Origin: Hyposmocoma kahamanoa
Lineage: Eukaryota; Arthropoda; Insecta; Lepidoptera; Cosmopterigidae
Length of the DNA: 64,000 nt
Reading direction: 5' to 3'
NCBI RefSeq assembly: GCF_003589595.1
Contig: NW_020653726.1
Coordinates: forward strand, 17,935,320 to 17,999,319
Part shown: positions 1-9,896 of the stretch, one piece after another
How positions within the stretch are numbered: the first letter of the stretch is position 1
How the letters are laid out: every line of letters starts with the position of its first letter
Translations under genes and position numbers: made by a program
The notes under the pieces: model-generated
Database searches by the model: none
The model's input: the letters and a program-made list of their open reading frames with translations, nothing else
Told to the model about the DNA's origin: nothing

Positions 1-149
1 TTTACCAGAGAGTTCAAATAAATTAATATCATTGTTCAAGTTATTTTAAATATTGTTAACGGTTATTTGATCGTGCAAATTTAAACTCAATAATAACGTT
101 GAAGTTAAATTGAAATATCAGACAAATTGTAGTGTTCATTATAAACGTA

Positions 150-275
150 CGTGTTTGTTCATAGATATAATACGATCTCGATGTATAGATTCAATTCCCG
201 GTAGGTCCAATTTGGGGAATGAACTTTTCTTAATTGGGTGTTTTGGATAGTGTTCGCGAGTGAATTCCGTTGACG
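150..275 (+). mobile_element. tRNA-derived SINE fragment (family K)
   Basis: A B-box-like sequence (GATTCAATTCCCGG, about 187-200) is followed by the family's GGTCCAATTTGGGGAAT block. The same block is seen downstream of a B box at about 9424 and 12671. Only the B-box half and some body remain; the A-box end is not recognisable. A is present where the consensus B box has G, so it is probably transcriptionally dead. Confidence 0.5.
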
Positions 276-356
276 TATAGTACTTAAATTTACTAGTGAA
301 CGGAGTTAAATATCAACAGTACAGCTGTTGAAATCTCATTTGAAAGTCTTATTTTT

Positions 357-657
357 AACCGACGACGAGAAGGAGGAGGTTCTCAATTCGTCTGTATGTT
401 TTTTTTTGTATGCATGTTACGCGATAACTCTGGCATTTGTGAATCGATTTTGATGATTCTTTTTTGTTAGAAAGAACCCTCTTTATTAAAAAACCTCAGT
501 ATTAGTCCCATTTAAATTTAAAGAAAATATTCTACCTGTAAGGGTGGCGAATTCGGGAATTAATCCGGTTGCACTTTCCGGTAACCAATTTCAATAAAAC
601 TTGGCAAATAGATATTTTCACGAACTTTTGAGGTCGGTTTTTTAGTATTCTGTAGCC
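357..657 (+). mobile_element. Family E element (AACCGAC...GTCGGTT ends), near full length
   Basis: Begins AACCGAC at 357 and closes with GAGGTCGGTTTTTTAGTA at about 630-647, so the two ends form a 7-bp inverted repeat. The body has the family landmarks: TTCTCAATTCG, a T-run, GTTACGCGATAACT, TTTTGATGATTCTTTTTT, and 'AGGGTGGCGAATTCGGG'. At least seven other full or partial copies lie in this window (15.03, 19.38, 34.77, 39.94, 53.98, 55.90 and 59.71 kb). No coding capacity is visible. Non-autonomous DNA element is the likeliest class, but the very short terminal repeats leave this open. Confidence 0.7.
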
Positions 658-699
658 GTTACTAAAACCGCACTTTTGAAGTAGAGCAGTTTTTTTTTC

Positions 700-835
700 A
701 AAATCGTCTCGTCAGACGAACAAATCGTGTACCTTATGGTAAGCTGCACGTCTGTCCATAACAGTTGCTGTGCTTTAAATTGCAAAGACTGAAACATGAG
801 ACATGGTTACCTAGTGGTCCGAAAGGACATTTTCC
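700..835 (+). mobile_element. Family A repeat, first part (split copy)
   Basis: Matches the start of the most abundant repeat in the window (ACGAACAAATCGTGTACC, then GGTAAGCTGCACG, CTGTCCATAACAGTTGC). The copy loses the consensus near 830 and the remaining half resumes at about 1064, so the 836-1063 block looks like an insertion or replacement. Confidence 0.6.
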
Positions 836-1063
836 AGAAATAACGTTTGGTCGAAATTTCATAACCTCGAAAGTAATTTTGAGAGCAAAATGTTTTTTCT
901 TTTAAACCTAACTTAACCTAACCTAACTGAATCTAATCGTGTCTTTGCGATAAACATCCAACATATCCTGAAAGAACAACTGTTTCGTTATAATTCGGTT
1001 TTCGGTGTAAGGAAAATTCGAACAACCATTATTTCGGATAATAAATTTTTGAGTTTGTGATAG
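836..1063. other. Block interrupting a family A copy, with short TTAGG-like run
   Basis: This segment separates two halves of one family A repeat. It contains a palindromic GTCCGAAAGGAC (about 807-820 region border) and a short AACCTAACCTAAC run near 912-927, which resembles the insect telomeric pentamer but covers only two to three units. No terminal repeat or target duplication could be defined. Confidence 0.3.
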
Positions 1064-1236
1064 GTTACCCTGAGACATAAGTTGCCAAGTCACACGTGCC
1101 TGTAATTTCACCAGCACTCTTACCCTTCAAAACCGGAACAGAGTAATGCTCATATAACTGCTTGGGGGCAGAATAGGTAAGGCAGTACCTCCCTGGGCGA
1201 ATTCTTTCACAAGGAGCGCTACTGCTACTAAAAAGT
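1064..1236 (+). mobile_element. Family A repeat, second part (split copy)
   Basis: Continues family A: CCCTGAGACATAAGTTG, CCTGTAATTTCACCAGCA, AACCGGAACAGAGTAATGC, CAGAATAGGTAAGGCAG and TTCTTTCACAAGGAGC, ending in CTACTGCTACTAAA. Same orientation as the 700-835 piece. Confidence 0.75.
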
Positions 1237-1667
1237 CTTTTCTTAGAGGAAACCCGTGCCCAGTAGTGGCGTATTATGATGAAATTCGTCTGTGTTATTC
1301 GTCGAAGGACGTAATTAACGTTTTATTGTTTACGTGTCTAGGTTAATACAATTACGCAGTTATTACTTATGTAAGATTACGATTTTTCCTCTGAAACTTT
1401 TCCTTATGTCGCTTCTTGGAAATTTAATATTTTATTCAATATCCTATTTATTTGACTTGACAACAGATTACGTTCTCTTCGTACCAATTTATTACGAGTT
1501 CCTAATATACGTTTGAACATTTTCTATTTTCAAGTAATAAAACATAATTTAATGTGTTATTTTGTTACATATATATTGTTGACTATAGTGAATATTCGAT
1601 AAAAGCACTTAAAAATAAGGTCTAATATCTTTATCATCATAACCTATCATACGTCTATACGATACGA
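1237..1667. other. Unassigned AT-rich stretch
   Basis: Starts with a remnant resembling the 'GGAAACCCGTGCCCAGTAGTGG' tail that also occurs near 48.35 kb (there GAGACCCGTGCCCAGCAGTG). The rest is AT-rich with only short ORFs. The 60-codon ORF here is hydrophobic and low-complexity and has no recognisable domain. Confidence 0.3.
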
Positions 1668-1893
1668 AGTACTGCTACCTTACCTATTTCTGCCGCCAAG
1701 CAGTCATGTGAGCGTTACTGCCTTCCGGCTTAGAAAGGTAAGGGTGCTGGTGAAATTACAGGCACATGAGACTTGTCAACTTATGTCTCAGGATGACGAG
1801 CGCAGTGGCAGTGTCTCTCAGATGTTTGCGATTTAAAGCTCTGAGTGGCACTGCAATTATTATGGGTAGGCGTGTCCCTTCACTTGGTTTTAT
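1668..1893 (-). mobile_element. Family A repeat
   Basis: Reverse-orientation copy: TACTGCTACCTTACCTATT through GCCGCCAAGCAGTCATG, GGTGAAATTACAGGCACA, CAACTTATGTCTCAGGATGA to TGGGTAGGCGTG. It is truncated at the end that normally continues into the CACCAGGCGCACGA block. The next copy (2025-2315) lies head-on in the opposite orientation 130 bp away. Confidence 0.8.
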
Positions 1894-2024
1894 GAAAAAA
1901 CCTTTTCAGGCCTGGATGAAAAGGGGGTGAAAATTTGTATGGAGAACCAATAAAACTGTGAAAATTAGTATTGTACAGTAGGCTATCCGAAGTACTTATT
2001 CCATGCAGCTATTTTTTTTATAAT

Positions 2025-2316
2025 ATCAAGTGACGAGACGAACAAGTTGTGCGCCTGATGGTAAGCTACACGCCTGTCCGTAACAGTTGCAGCGCCACTC
2101 AGAGCTTTAAATCGCAAAGGTCTAAGGGGCACTTCTACTCCGCCCGTCAACCTGAGACATAAATTGATAAGTCACATGTACCTGTACCAGCACTTTTACA
2201 CATTTTACCAGCACCCTTACCCTCCAACAACCGGAAAGCACCGCTTGGTGGCAGAAATAGGTAAGATGGCAGTACTTCCCTGGACGAACTCTTTCACAAG
2301 CTCGACTGCTACTTAA
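2025..2316 (+). mobile_element. Family A repeat, near full length
   Basis: Runs from TATCAAGTGACGAGACGAAC through CTGTCCGTAACAGTTGCAG, CTTTAAATCGCAAAGG and CTGAGACATAAATTGATAAG to CTACTTAAAAAG. A small internal duplication is present (CCAGCACTTTTACACATTTT repeated as CCAGCACCCTTACCC). One of the better copies for building a consensus. Confidence 0.8.
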
Positions 2317-2699
2317 AAAGCTAAAGCTCGTAACACAATGAAATGAAATAATATCCCATATGGAACAAATTAAATAAAATTAAAAGATAATGATCGAATT
2401 GTAATGACTAGAAAAAAAATGGGTTCAACACAAATATACGGTTTACGTGGACAGTTAGCGTTTAGTTAAATTAACTTTTTATAGATCGCGTGCAACTGTC
2501 CCGTACGTTGTGTTAATTTGTCCTACTCTATAATCTAGTTAAGCGCTTTTTATGTGTTTTTAGTTTGAGTATCTGTACCTACACGTTAACTAGTATTTTA
2601 TAGTAGTTTAACTTAAGACCGGTTCACACGAGACTCGTTAGACGCGGGTTCAACGTGCGTTAGCATGTGAACACAAATTTTAAATCCGAACTAAGGAAT
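2317..2699. other. Unassigned stretch
   Basis: AT-rich, no ORF of note. It includes a GACCGGTTCACACGA motif (about 2620) followed by CGCGGGTTCAACGTGCG, which looks like a fragment of a repeat, but no second copy is visible in this window. Confidence 0.2.
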
Positions 2700-4440
2700 A
2701 AATTTTTAAATATTCAGAAAGACATAATAATAATGCACACAAAACAGTACAAATGGCAGACTTAATGCCATCAGGCATTCTGTACCAGTCAACCGGAGAG
2801 CTGGGTTCAAAATAATTAACAAGGGTTCATAATATGATAATTAAAACAGACAGGAATAAGTTTATAAATAATTATGATATATAGTTTAAACACAATATAA
2901 ATATAGCACATAATATTATATGACTAACTATATACTTATAAGCAACCTATAAACACATAAATACATACACATATATATTTATATATAACAATGTCAGACC
3001 AATTTGTTGAGAAGTTCCTGGGTGATATCAGCATAACACACATCAGCATAATCAAGGATAGGAAAAATAGTGGCCTGTACTAAGAGGATTTTTATTGAGA
3101 TGGGAAGAAAGTGTTCGAATTGGTAGAACGATCTTAAGGTACCAATAATCTTCTGACTATTGCAGTCAATCTGGGGTTTCCAGCTTAAAGTACTATCAAT
3201 GTGTAGTCCCAGATTCACAATATGCGGTGCAAATACAATAGGTGTACCACTATAAGAAAGAGCATGAGAACTATCCACGACAATATCGTGTAAGCCACCT
3301 TGGCACTTACTTGGGTTAACACTGATGCCAAACTTACTCGAACAATCAGCAATACGCCGCAGATCTTCATTAAGCATGCTTGTATCGCATCACCCAGGCA
3401 GTCAATCTTGGCCTGCGCGTATAATTGCAGATCATCTGCATACAGATGGCGAGAATTGTGGAGGATAGGAGAAATTCAATTGATGAAAACGGAGAATAAT
3501 AGAGGGGAAAGAATTCCACCTTGGGGGACACTTGCCTCAAGGTCTGTTTTTTTTTCGACAAGGAGTCCTTAGCACGAACCGCTTGCTTGCGCCCTCGAAG
3601 ATATGAAGGAAACCAGTCCAGTTCCGGAGGAGAGATTCGCAGAATGGTCGACAGCATTGAATGCGTTAGAAAAATCAATGAGAACTAATACAGTTAACCG
3701 TGAATCCTCCATGCCCTCCCGAATGCCCTCTGTGACTTTGAGTAACGCTGTCGTGGTACTCTCGCCAGGCCGAAAACCAGACTGGTACTGGTTGAGGATA
3801 TTGTTTCTAAAAAGGAAAGATGATAGTTGGCGATGAACAATAGTTCAAGAATAGAAATTGGCCTAAAGTGTTTAAGGGTTGTGGGGTTATTAATATTAGG
3901 AAAAGGCAACAAATGCGCCCTGCGCCAGTTGTTTGGGAACGTACCAGATGAGAGGGATGACTTGACAATGTGAGTAATAATAGGCAGAGCACTATCTAAA
4001 CAACTGTCTGTCATTTGACAAAAAGACTGTCATTTGTCGACTAATGTCATCACACCCAACAGCTTTAGACTTTAAAGACATTATTGCTGTGCGAATATCC
4101 GACTCCGACACCAAAGAAAAGATAAACTTTCAGATGGTTCTTGGCACAAGGAAGGAACATCATTGAGAGCATCCGCTTTGCCTGCCCATTGAGTGCTGAC
4201 ACTAGCCGAGAAATGCCATACAGCGTCGTTCTGAGGCCTAACTAACTTCAAAAATTTCCAAGTGTCAGCTGTAGAAGAGTGGATAAGGTTGTCATGAAAA
4301 TAGCGACGCTTTGCAGCTCTCACCATCTGGTTACAGCGATTTCTATGAGCCTTGAAAGTAGCCCAGTTTTCCTCAGATCTACAACGTGTACGCACCAAAG
4401 GAGTGATCCAGGGTGCAGGTGATCTTTTCAGTTTGACTGT
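2700..4440 (-). pseudogene. 5'-truncated, frameshifted non-LTR retrotransposon (reverse transcriptase)
   Basis: Read on the minus strand this is a LINE ORF2 remnant. From high to low coordinate: an endonuclease-RT linker with RYFHDNLIHSSTADTWKFL (within 4398-4081); an RT segment with TFPNNWRRAHLLPFPN and FRPISIL (about 3960-3850); motif A LIDFSNAFNAVDH (3645-3690); motif B QGGILSPLLFS (3491-3523); the catalytic YADD (3431-3442); and a thumb region with GISVNPSKCQ, NLGLHIDSTLSWKPQID and ILDYADVCYADI (3377-2994). Several frame changes separate these blocks, so it cannot be translated as one protein. The usual C-terminal domain after LLNKLV is absent, and about 290 bp of AT-rich 3' sequence follows down to 2700. 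Jockey/CR1-like by motif order. A nearly identical thumb fragment lies at 59.53-59.70 kb, and a C-terminus of a related element lies at 45.74 kb. Confidence 0.85.
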
Positions 4441-4604
4441 TTTTTATTGTAGAAACAATTTCTCCTTTCGCGCTTATTACGAGGAACTTAATGAACTATG
4501 CTACTTTAGTTTGAATAAATATTTCATTTAAAATCGGCAGTAAATGGTGCAACGTCCACGGTCTGGAAGAGATTGAAGACGCGGGTGTCAACATTTTTTT
4601 TTAT

Positions 4605-4737
4605 ATAAAATGGGACGAACAAGTCCTGCACCTGGTGGTAAGCGACACGCCTAGCCATAGCAGCTGCAGCACCACTCAGAGCTTTAAATCGCCAAGATTT
4701 GATGAACACTGCCACTGCGCTTTTCACCAACTTCTGC
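4605..4737 (+). mobile_element. Family A repeat, 5' fragment
   Basis: TGGGACGAACAAGTCCTGCA, CTGGTGGTAAGCGACACGCC, CACTCAGAGCTTTAAATCGC and ACTGCCACTGCGC are present. The second half is missing after about 4730. Confidence 0.75.
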
Positions 4738-4904
4738 TGTCATTATTTTTTTGTCCCATACAATGAATTGTTCCCTTCATGAAACTGAGTTGATCAATAC
4801 TAACAAAATTTTTGATCAATTTTACTTATTTTTATAGACAACTAACGACTGACCGTAAAATTGACTATGCCAAAATCGTCTTCACAAAAAAAGATTTAAA
4901 AAAA

Positions 4905-5185
4905 TACTCTGTAATTATAAATACATAAATAAAATAAAACAAAATAAGCCCTTATTGCTACTAGTGTTAGTCGACATTTACAATGATTACTAATTATATT
5001 TACATGTTATTAGCTATATTTATATACTATAATTTAATCACTTTTACATATTATACGTTGTACTATTAGTTACATTTACCTTATTAGCTAGGCAACTACT
5101 CCTCCCCTATTGTCTTCCATAACTCCCTATCCCTGGCTTTCGTCATCCAGTGTGGTCGTGTAAAGGTCGGCAGAGGAAAAGATGG
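4905..5185 (-). pseudogene. RTE-like LINE C-terminal tail with 3' UTR
   Basis: The minus strand between about 5184 and 5092 reads VVPSFPLPTF followed by HWMTKARDRELWKTIGEE and a stop. The W-x2-KAxDR-x2-W-x5-GE pattern is typical of the very C-terminus of RTE-clade reverse transcriptase ORFs. The AT-rich sequence down to about 4905 would be its 3' UTR, ending in a minus-strand (AATAAA)-like tail. Everything upstream of the tail is missing. Confidence 0.5.
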
Positions 5186-5809
5186 GACGACACTTTATAG
5201 AGAAAGCAGGACCACAATGAATACTAAATACATACTTTGACGTAATAGCAATCTATTACAGCTATCAGTTTTACGGATAGTGATTTCGTGTCACACAGCC
5301 TTATTATTATTATGTGGTTCTCTATGCATAGGTAATACGCTTGTATCAAACATACACGACCACAAATATCAATGCTGTAACGCGCACTTTCGTCACTATT
5401 CACGGAACTTATTAGATAACACAACTCGTATTCCGAGATGGATTCCTCTTCCATACCGAGCAGGGTTGCTACTCATTTGTACCATTGCAAACATTAACAG
5501 ATGTAATATTTACAAAAATTACCTTTTTACATTGAAAATTAAACTATTTTTTCGGTCCTAAAAAAACAAACCAACGCTTCAGGCTTTTTACAGTACCCTG
5601 GTCACGACCGAGTTCTTTACATTATAACATGGAACATAAAATTCTGAATCGGCCTATGTAAATAACATTTTTCTGTGAAAATTTCAAGTCCATCCATTCG
5701 TGTTAACACGAACGTGAATATATTAAAGAATTGTTTTGCTATAAATACAAAATAGTATCAAAATGTAAATATATTTGTTGGTAAAGAAGTAATCTAAATA
5801 TCACAACTG
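5186..5809. other. Mostly unassigned stretch with a family L fragment
   Basis: A 93-codon plus-strand ORF at 5280-5561 has no recognisable domain and overlaps a minus-strand ORF, so it is likely chance. Around 5568-5612 is a minus-strand fragment of family L (AGGCTTTTTACAGTACCCTGG, then TCACGACC), related to copies at 11.6, 13.0, 21.4, 38.6 and 56.4 kb. Confidence 0.3.
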
Positions 5810-6490
5810 TTAAACCAAGATGTATCAATTCTAAAAGTGTATTTTTTTGGAACCGATGAAAAGCGAATTACTCACTTCCCGTGAAAGATGATTGAAATTT
5901 ATGTAGTTCAAATGTATTACAGAGACCTAAACAATGTTATAGATTTCTCGTAGACAGCGGTACGGCTAAAAAGTCGTTGAAAACCAAATACAAAGATCCA
6001 ACAACAAGCACATAGAGAAATTCGTGAGGTCCGCTGGTTCATTCTGTGGCTTAGGTGGCATAGCGTCTGTCACGATGTGCTAGAAGACGTCGGTTCGAAT
6101 CCGGCCGAATCGTAGGAATTTTTTCTAAGTGTTCGATCTTTATATTAATAATTATAACAAACTAGTGGAGTAATTTTACAGAAAATAATTGAATATCAAT
6201 TCATTAAAAATTTAATTAATGTCCTTCCTGCCTAATGTATTTAAAAATAATATTGAAGACATAATCTCATATTTTTGAGTAAAATTTGTTTTATCAAGGT
6301 AGTTCTGAACAAAACAGTTCGTAAAGAAGTTTGTCTCATTTTGAGTTAATATCCTTCAATTGTTTCTCTCAATATTCTAATCACAGTTGTATTGACGCGT
6401 AGAGATTCAAATTTTACATTCAGCAATCGTGCAATCTTGAAATTCACATATTTTTAGTTACAACACTTTTGTTATAGCAGTGCGATAATG
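5810..6490 (+). repeat. Family D repeat, interrupted by a family C element
   Basis: Two blocks (5820-5938 and about 6225-6490) align with the single region 22380-22765. Shared words include CTAAAAGTGTATTT, GTTCTGAACAAAAC / GTCCAGAACTGCTC, CAATCTTGAAATTCACATAT and TTACAACACT. The 5940-6222 block is absent from the second copy and is a family C element, so this copy is split by a later insertion. No ORF is recognisable, and the element's true ends are unknown. Confidence 0.6.
5940..6222 (+). mobile_element. tRNA-like family C element inserted in family D
   Basis: Starts with TACGGCTAAAAAGTCGTTGA (about 5961) and the AACAACAAGCACATAGA leader. It then carries a tRNA-like region with A-box-like GGCTTAGGTGGCATAGCG and an exact B box GGTTCGAATCC (6092-6102), followed by TAAGTGTTCGATCTTTATA, ATTATAACAAACTAGTGGAG and AATTGAATATCAATTCATT. 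Pol III boxes suggest SINE-like transcription at origin. Confidence 0.75.
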
Positions 6491-6879
6491 TCGTTTAGCA
6501 AATGACACCGATCGAGTCGAAAATTGGCGGTTTAAAAACTGCTCATTTTTTACTTAAGCGTTTTTATTTTATTCCTCTTTTTGTAAATATGAGTAACGTT
6601 CAGTAACATAAAAATGATAAACCAACATGCGTATAATTATTTGTCATCAATAAATACAGCATGTATCACTAAAAATAGCTTAAACAATCTTTGTACATTA
6701 GTGGAATTTTTCCTTGTACACCTCCTAGCTACCTCTACGGTGGAAACGCAGTCTTACTACGGATACGGAAGAGACATATTTCCGCAACTAATATTTAATT
6801 ATTTTCAAAATTGCATGCCGTTTAGTAATTTTTAAACTAGACTTAACGCACAAGAAAACAACAACTATTGTAACTTTGA
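6491..6879. other. Unassigned AT-rich stretch
   Basis: Contains a 73-codon ORF (6614-6835) without recognisable domain, overlapped by a minus-strand ORF. No repeat partner was found in this window. Confidence 0.2.
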
Positions 6880-7232
6880 AATTGTGGAATGGAAAAAACA
6901 CCGAATCGATCTTACGGTGTTGCGGCTGCCCCGATTCTGCAGCGCCTCGGGAATGTTCGCGTATGCACAAATAGACGGGTTCGCTGCCATCATACGAAAA
7001 AGAATGGCCTCCTTGATGCGCAGAGTCCATTGCAGCGGCAGAGGTCTCCTGAGTATCATTGCTGGCAGCGTCTAAGGTTCATTCCTAGAGCACTGGACCT
7101 AAATTCACACGTATCCTAAACAGAGTCAATATTTGTAATTTACTAACATTAGTGTGTAAGTTTTTGTTTTCATTACTAACCAATATGGATGTATATATAG
7201 CATTCGAAATAAATAATTTGAATTTGAGTTAT
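6880..7232 (+). pseudogene. LINE C-terminus and 3' UTR (Jockey-like)
   Basis: Plus-strand translation from about 6884 gives SASGMFAYAQIDGFAAIIR, KRMASLMRRV, a stop after LLSIIAGSV and, past it, EHWT. This follows the familiar S-xx-MF-x-A-x8-R-xx-ASL-x-RV-x-HW pattern of lepidopteran Jockey-type ORF2 ends. The downstream 100+ bp is AT-rich and ends AATAAATAATTTG, as expected of a LINE 3' end. It is 5'-truncated, and the RT domain is missing entirely. Confidence 0.6.
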
Positions 7233-7268
7233 TGCAAATAATGTGATTATTTTTATTTATACATAATA

Positions 7269-7512
7269 TACTCCCGGACACATAATTTGAGCCACCTCGC
7301 ATTTTTGTCGTAAAGGGCTAGAATACAAAAATAGTGATATCATTGATGAAAAAGATTTCTCCCGGTTTTGCAAATCCAAATTCCCAACTAGGGCTTATGG
7401 AAAATACGTCTAGTATACTAGTTTCAAAATTGCGTAATAGTTTTTGATCGATTTAAGCTTAGGGCACTTAATACGGACAATTGTGGTGGATCGAACTATG
7501 TGTCCGGAAGTG
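7269..7512. mobile_element. Mariner-type MITE with TA target duplication
   Basis: The two ends are inverted repeats of about 27 bp: left TACTCCCGGACACATAATTT, right (reverse complement) CACTTCCGGACACATAGTTC, followed by GA-x-CCAC on both. TA flanks each end (7267-7268 and 7513-7514). The 244-bp interior has no ORF, so this is a non-autonomous derivative. The CACTYCCGGACA-type terminus and TA duplication fit the Tc1/mariner superfamily. Confidence 0.75.
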
Positions 7513-7514
7513 TA

Positions 7515-8397
7515 TTTAATTATCAATTTTTAAACGAGAATGTATATTTAATTGGTTTCATTCAGTATTTCTTTTGAACTTTCAAATCTGTGTGTCTTTT
7601 TAATCGTATAATTTTGAGTTAAGACAGTACTTACTTTCATGTGCTGTAAGTTAAAGTAATTAAACGTTTTGATTTTTTATTTATTTTATTTATAAATTAT
7701 TAAATTTAGGCGTTACCAACCCTATACCGCCCTAAACTAGTCTCATACATACTCGACGCATATATCTCTAGAGTAACCACGCACTCAGTCTTTTCCTAAC
7801 ACCAGTACAATGTAAGAAAACCTCTTCGCGATGCCACCTTACCCCTTCTCAGACCTTACATTTTATATAAACTAGAGGTTATAAACGCAGAAGGGGGGTA
7901 TGTCGGGGGTCTACTTGTATTTGTGAAGTAGTACAACCGTAAACTGTAAAGGGATCCGGAGGAATTTATCTTTCGCGTCGTTAGAGCGAATAATGTTAGC
8001 AACTATTTTATTTAGGGACAATCCTCTTTTAGGGTTTTTGGGGATGCCATTGTTTTTATTCACATAGGTTTTGATTAACCCGGTTTACTTCAACATGATA
8101 TTCTTTTTGTCTTCTATAAAGCATATGATTCTGTTTAGGAATGATATTGTTCTGTATAAATGAAGAGTAGAGTTTGACAGACATTTTACCGTAATATATA
8201 ACTTTCAGTTCGTCTGTGAAAGCATCCTTTTACGGAAAGCTGGCAGCTACTTCCGCCAGAGCATAAGCTTAGCTATCCAAAGGGAAAACATAGCAAGCCT
8301 CCAGGGTACGATGCTCCACGGCTCGACCTTAAACGAATTTTCTTTAGAAACTTTTTTTTTTCGCTTATGGAATTCCTTTGTCATGTATGTGACAAAT
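7515..8397. other. Unassigned stretch
   Basis: No repeat partner, no convincing ORF. The block 7700-7990 has lower AT content than its surroundings and a G-run (GAAGGGGGGTATGTCGGGGG near 7890), and it may be unique host sequence. The minus-strand 66-codon ORF at 8247-8447 runs into a family A repeat and is not a gene. Confidence 0.25.
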
Positions 8398-8622
8398 ATA
8401 TAGTATGTGGTAAGCGACACACCTATCCATAACCGTTGCAATGTCACTCAGAGTTTGAAGTCGCAAAGATCTGAGAGGAACTGCCACTGCCAGTAATTTC
8501 ACCAGCACCCTTCAAAACGGGAACGGCGTCATGCAATACTGCTTAGCAGCAAAACTAGGTAAGGTGGCTGTGCTTCTCATGACGAACTCTTTCACAAGAA
8601 GTCCTGCCTATAGTTTAAATTA
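8398..8622 (+). mobile_element. Family A repeat, diverged
   Basis: GTGGTAAGCGACACACCTAT, CCATAACCGTTGCAATG, CTCAGAGTTTGAAGTCGCAA, CAGTAATTTCACCAGCACCC and CTCTTTCACAAGAAG follow the consensus in order. There is an internal deletion of the GCGCCCGTCACCCTGAGACATAAG block. Confidence 0.75.
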
Positions 8623-9239
8623 CAACATGATTGGTTTATTTTATTTTATTTTTTTATATTTAGCGTTTATTTATTTATGTAATTATTTATTTGTGTTTTA
8701 TTATATCACTTTTTCTTTTGTGGTGTCATTTGTACTTGAAAATGTTTGCATTACTTTCAAAAAACGAACACGGAAAGTTTGTAATTCATGGACCGTGCGA
8801 CTTCTTCTCAGCCAAGACTTATGAAGTAAGTATAAAAATCCATTACTGTCCGCTTCTCTAAGCTTTTAAATCTACCTACTAATAATAAACTATGTAAAAA
8901 GGCGACAGAAAAAATCATTCAGCCAACTGCCCAATGTTCGTAATTACTTAAAAAAAAAAGAAAAAGGTGGTAAATAAACTACAGTGCTTGCTATTATTTT
9001 CTGTTACTCGGCCTAATTTAAAACAAGAAGCAATTATAAGCCATGGAAAATAAGTCCACACATGTCAAATATTTATTACTTTTAATACTTATTAATATTT
9101 TTTTTGTTCTTCCTGTTAAACAACTTCCTGTCTTTTGATATTTCCTCATATTGTTTGAGAAAAACACTACAAATTCGTCGGCGGGAACGGGGATTACTCG
9201 AATCATATTAATACAAGTTGTAACTCATACTGGTCCATC
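8623..9239. other. Unassigned AT-rich stretch
   Basis: Long T- and A-rich tracts. Short hydrophobic ORFs here (for example 8531-8824, which begins inside family A) have low complexity and no domains. Confidence 0.2.
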
Positions 9240-9792
9240 AATCCCATCGAATATATAACCAGAAATAGAGACGAAATAAGATTCATAAATTCCTGGTAAC
9301 TTATCAGTGATACATCACTTATAAATATCAACTCTTGTTTGCACTGAAATATAGATTTCAAATTTTCACAATTTGTGGCAACATCTAACGGTTTATATTG
9401 TGGGCGCTGAATGTGGAGGTCCCGGATTCGATTCCCGGTAGAACCAATTTGGGAAATCAAATTTTCTAAATTGGTTTTGGTCTGCGTGTTATGTGAAGTG
9501 CACTCGTAGTACAGGTTATTACCTAGTTTTAGACCAGGCAATTAGCGTGGTTGTCTGGCACATTATTAATAATGATTTAATAGTATTAATAAATTAATTT
9601 TTGTTTATCAAAGTACGTATTAAAAATCTAATGTCAATTGTAGGATAGGTTTAGTATATTGCAACCGTACATCGAGCATATAAACAGAAATAGAGACGAA
9701 ATTAGGGCCATCCATCCCTGGTAACTTATCAAGCAAATGGGCCTTATGCCTTTCTAAATGTCAACTCTTGTTTGCGCTGAAATCACAAATTA
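9240..9792. repeat. Imperfect ~120-bp direct repeats flanking a SINE
   Basis: Segment 9242-9362 (ATCGAATATATAACCAGAAA, CTGGTAACTTATCA, ATCAACTCTTGTTTGCACTG) is repeated at 9670-9782 (ATCGAGCATATAAACAGAAA, CTGGTAACTTATCA, GTCAACTCTTGTTTGCGCTG). The two lie about 428 bp apart with a tRNA-derived SINE between them. This is either a tandem duplication of a longer unit or a repeat pair bracketing an insertion. Confidence 0.65.
9368..9585 (+). mobile_element. tRNA-derived SINE (family K)
   Basis: A-box half (CGGTTTATATTGTGGGCGC) and exact-type B box GGATTCGATTCC (9424-9435), then CCGGTAGAACCAATTTGGG. The tail TTAGACCAGGCAATTAGCGT with GGTTGTCTGGCACA is also found downstream of the composite LINEs at about 33.99 and 43.37 kb, so tail sequence is shared between elements. 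Confidence 0.65.
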
Positions 9793-9896
9793 GAAAACCG
9801 AAGTAGTACAGCGCCAACAACTGACCTGTGTGTACGTCTCCGTATATTCCAAAAATATTAACTGTATTTATTGTAATAAAGATAATATCTCTAACA

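Noticed and set aside
905..932. Telomere-like AACCTAACCTAAC run
   Set aside because: Only two to three imperfect units; a similar short run is at 52.95 kb. Too short to be interstitial telomeric DNA.
1334..1516. 60-codon hydrophobic ORF
   Set aside because: Low-complexity AT-rich frame with no domain, neighbours or repeats supporting it.
3300..3836. Plus-strand ORFs over the 3-kb LINE
   Set aside because: Antisense shadows; the reverse transcriptase motifs are on the minus strand.
6040..6110. tRNA gene candidate in family C
   Set aside because: Good A/B boxes but repeated in many copies with the same flanks; no full cloverleaf.
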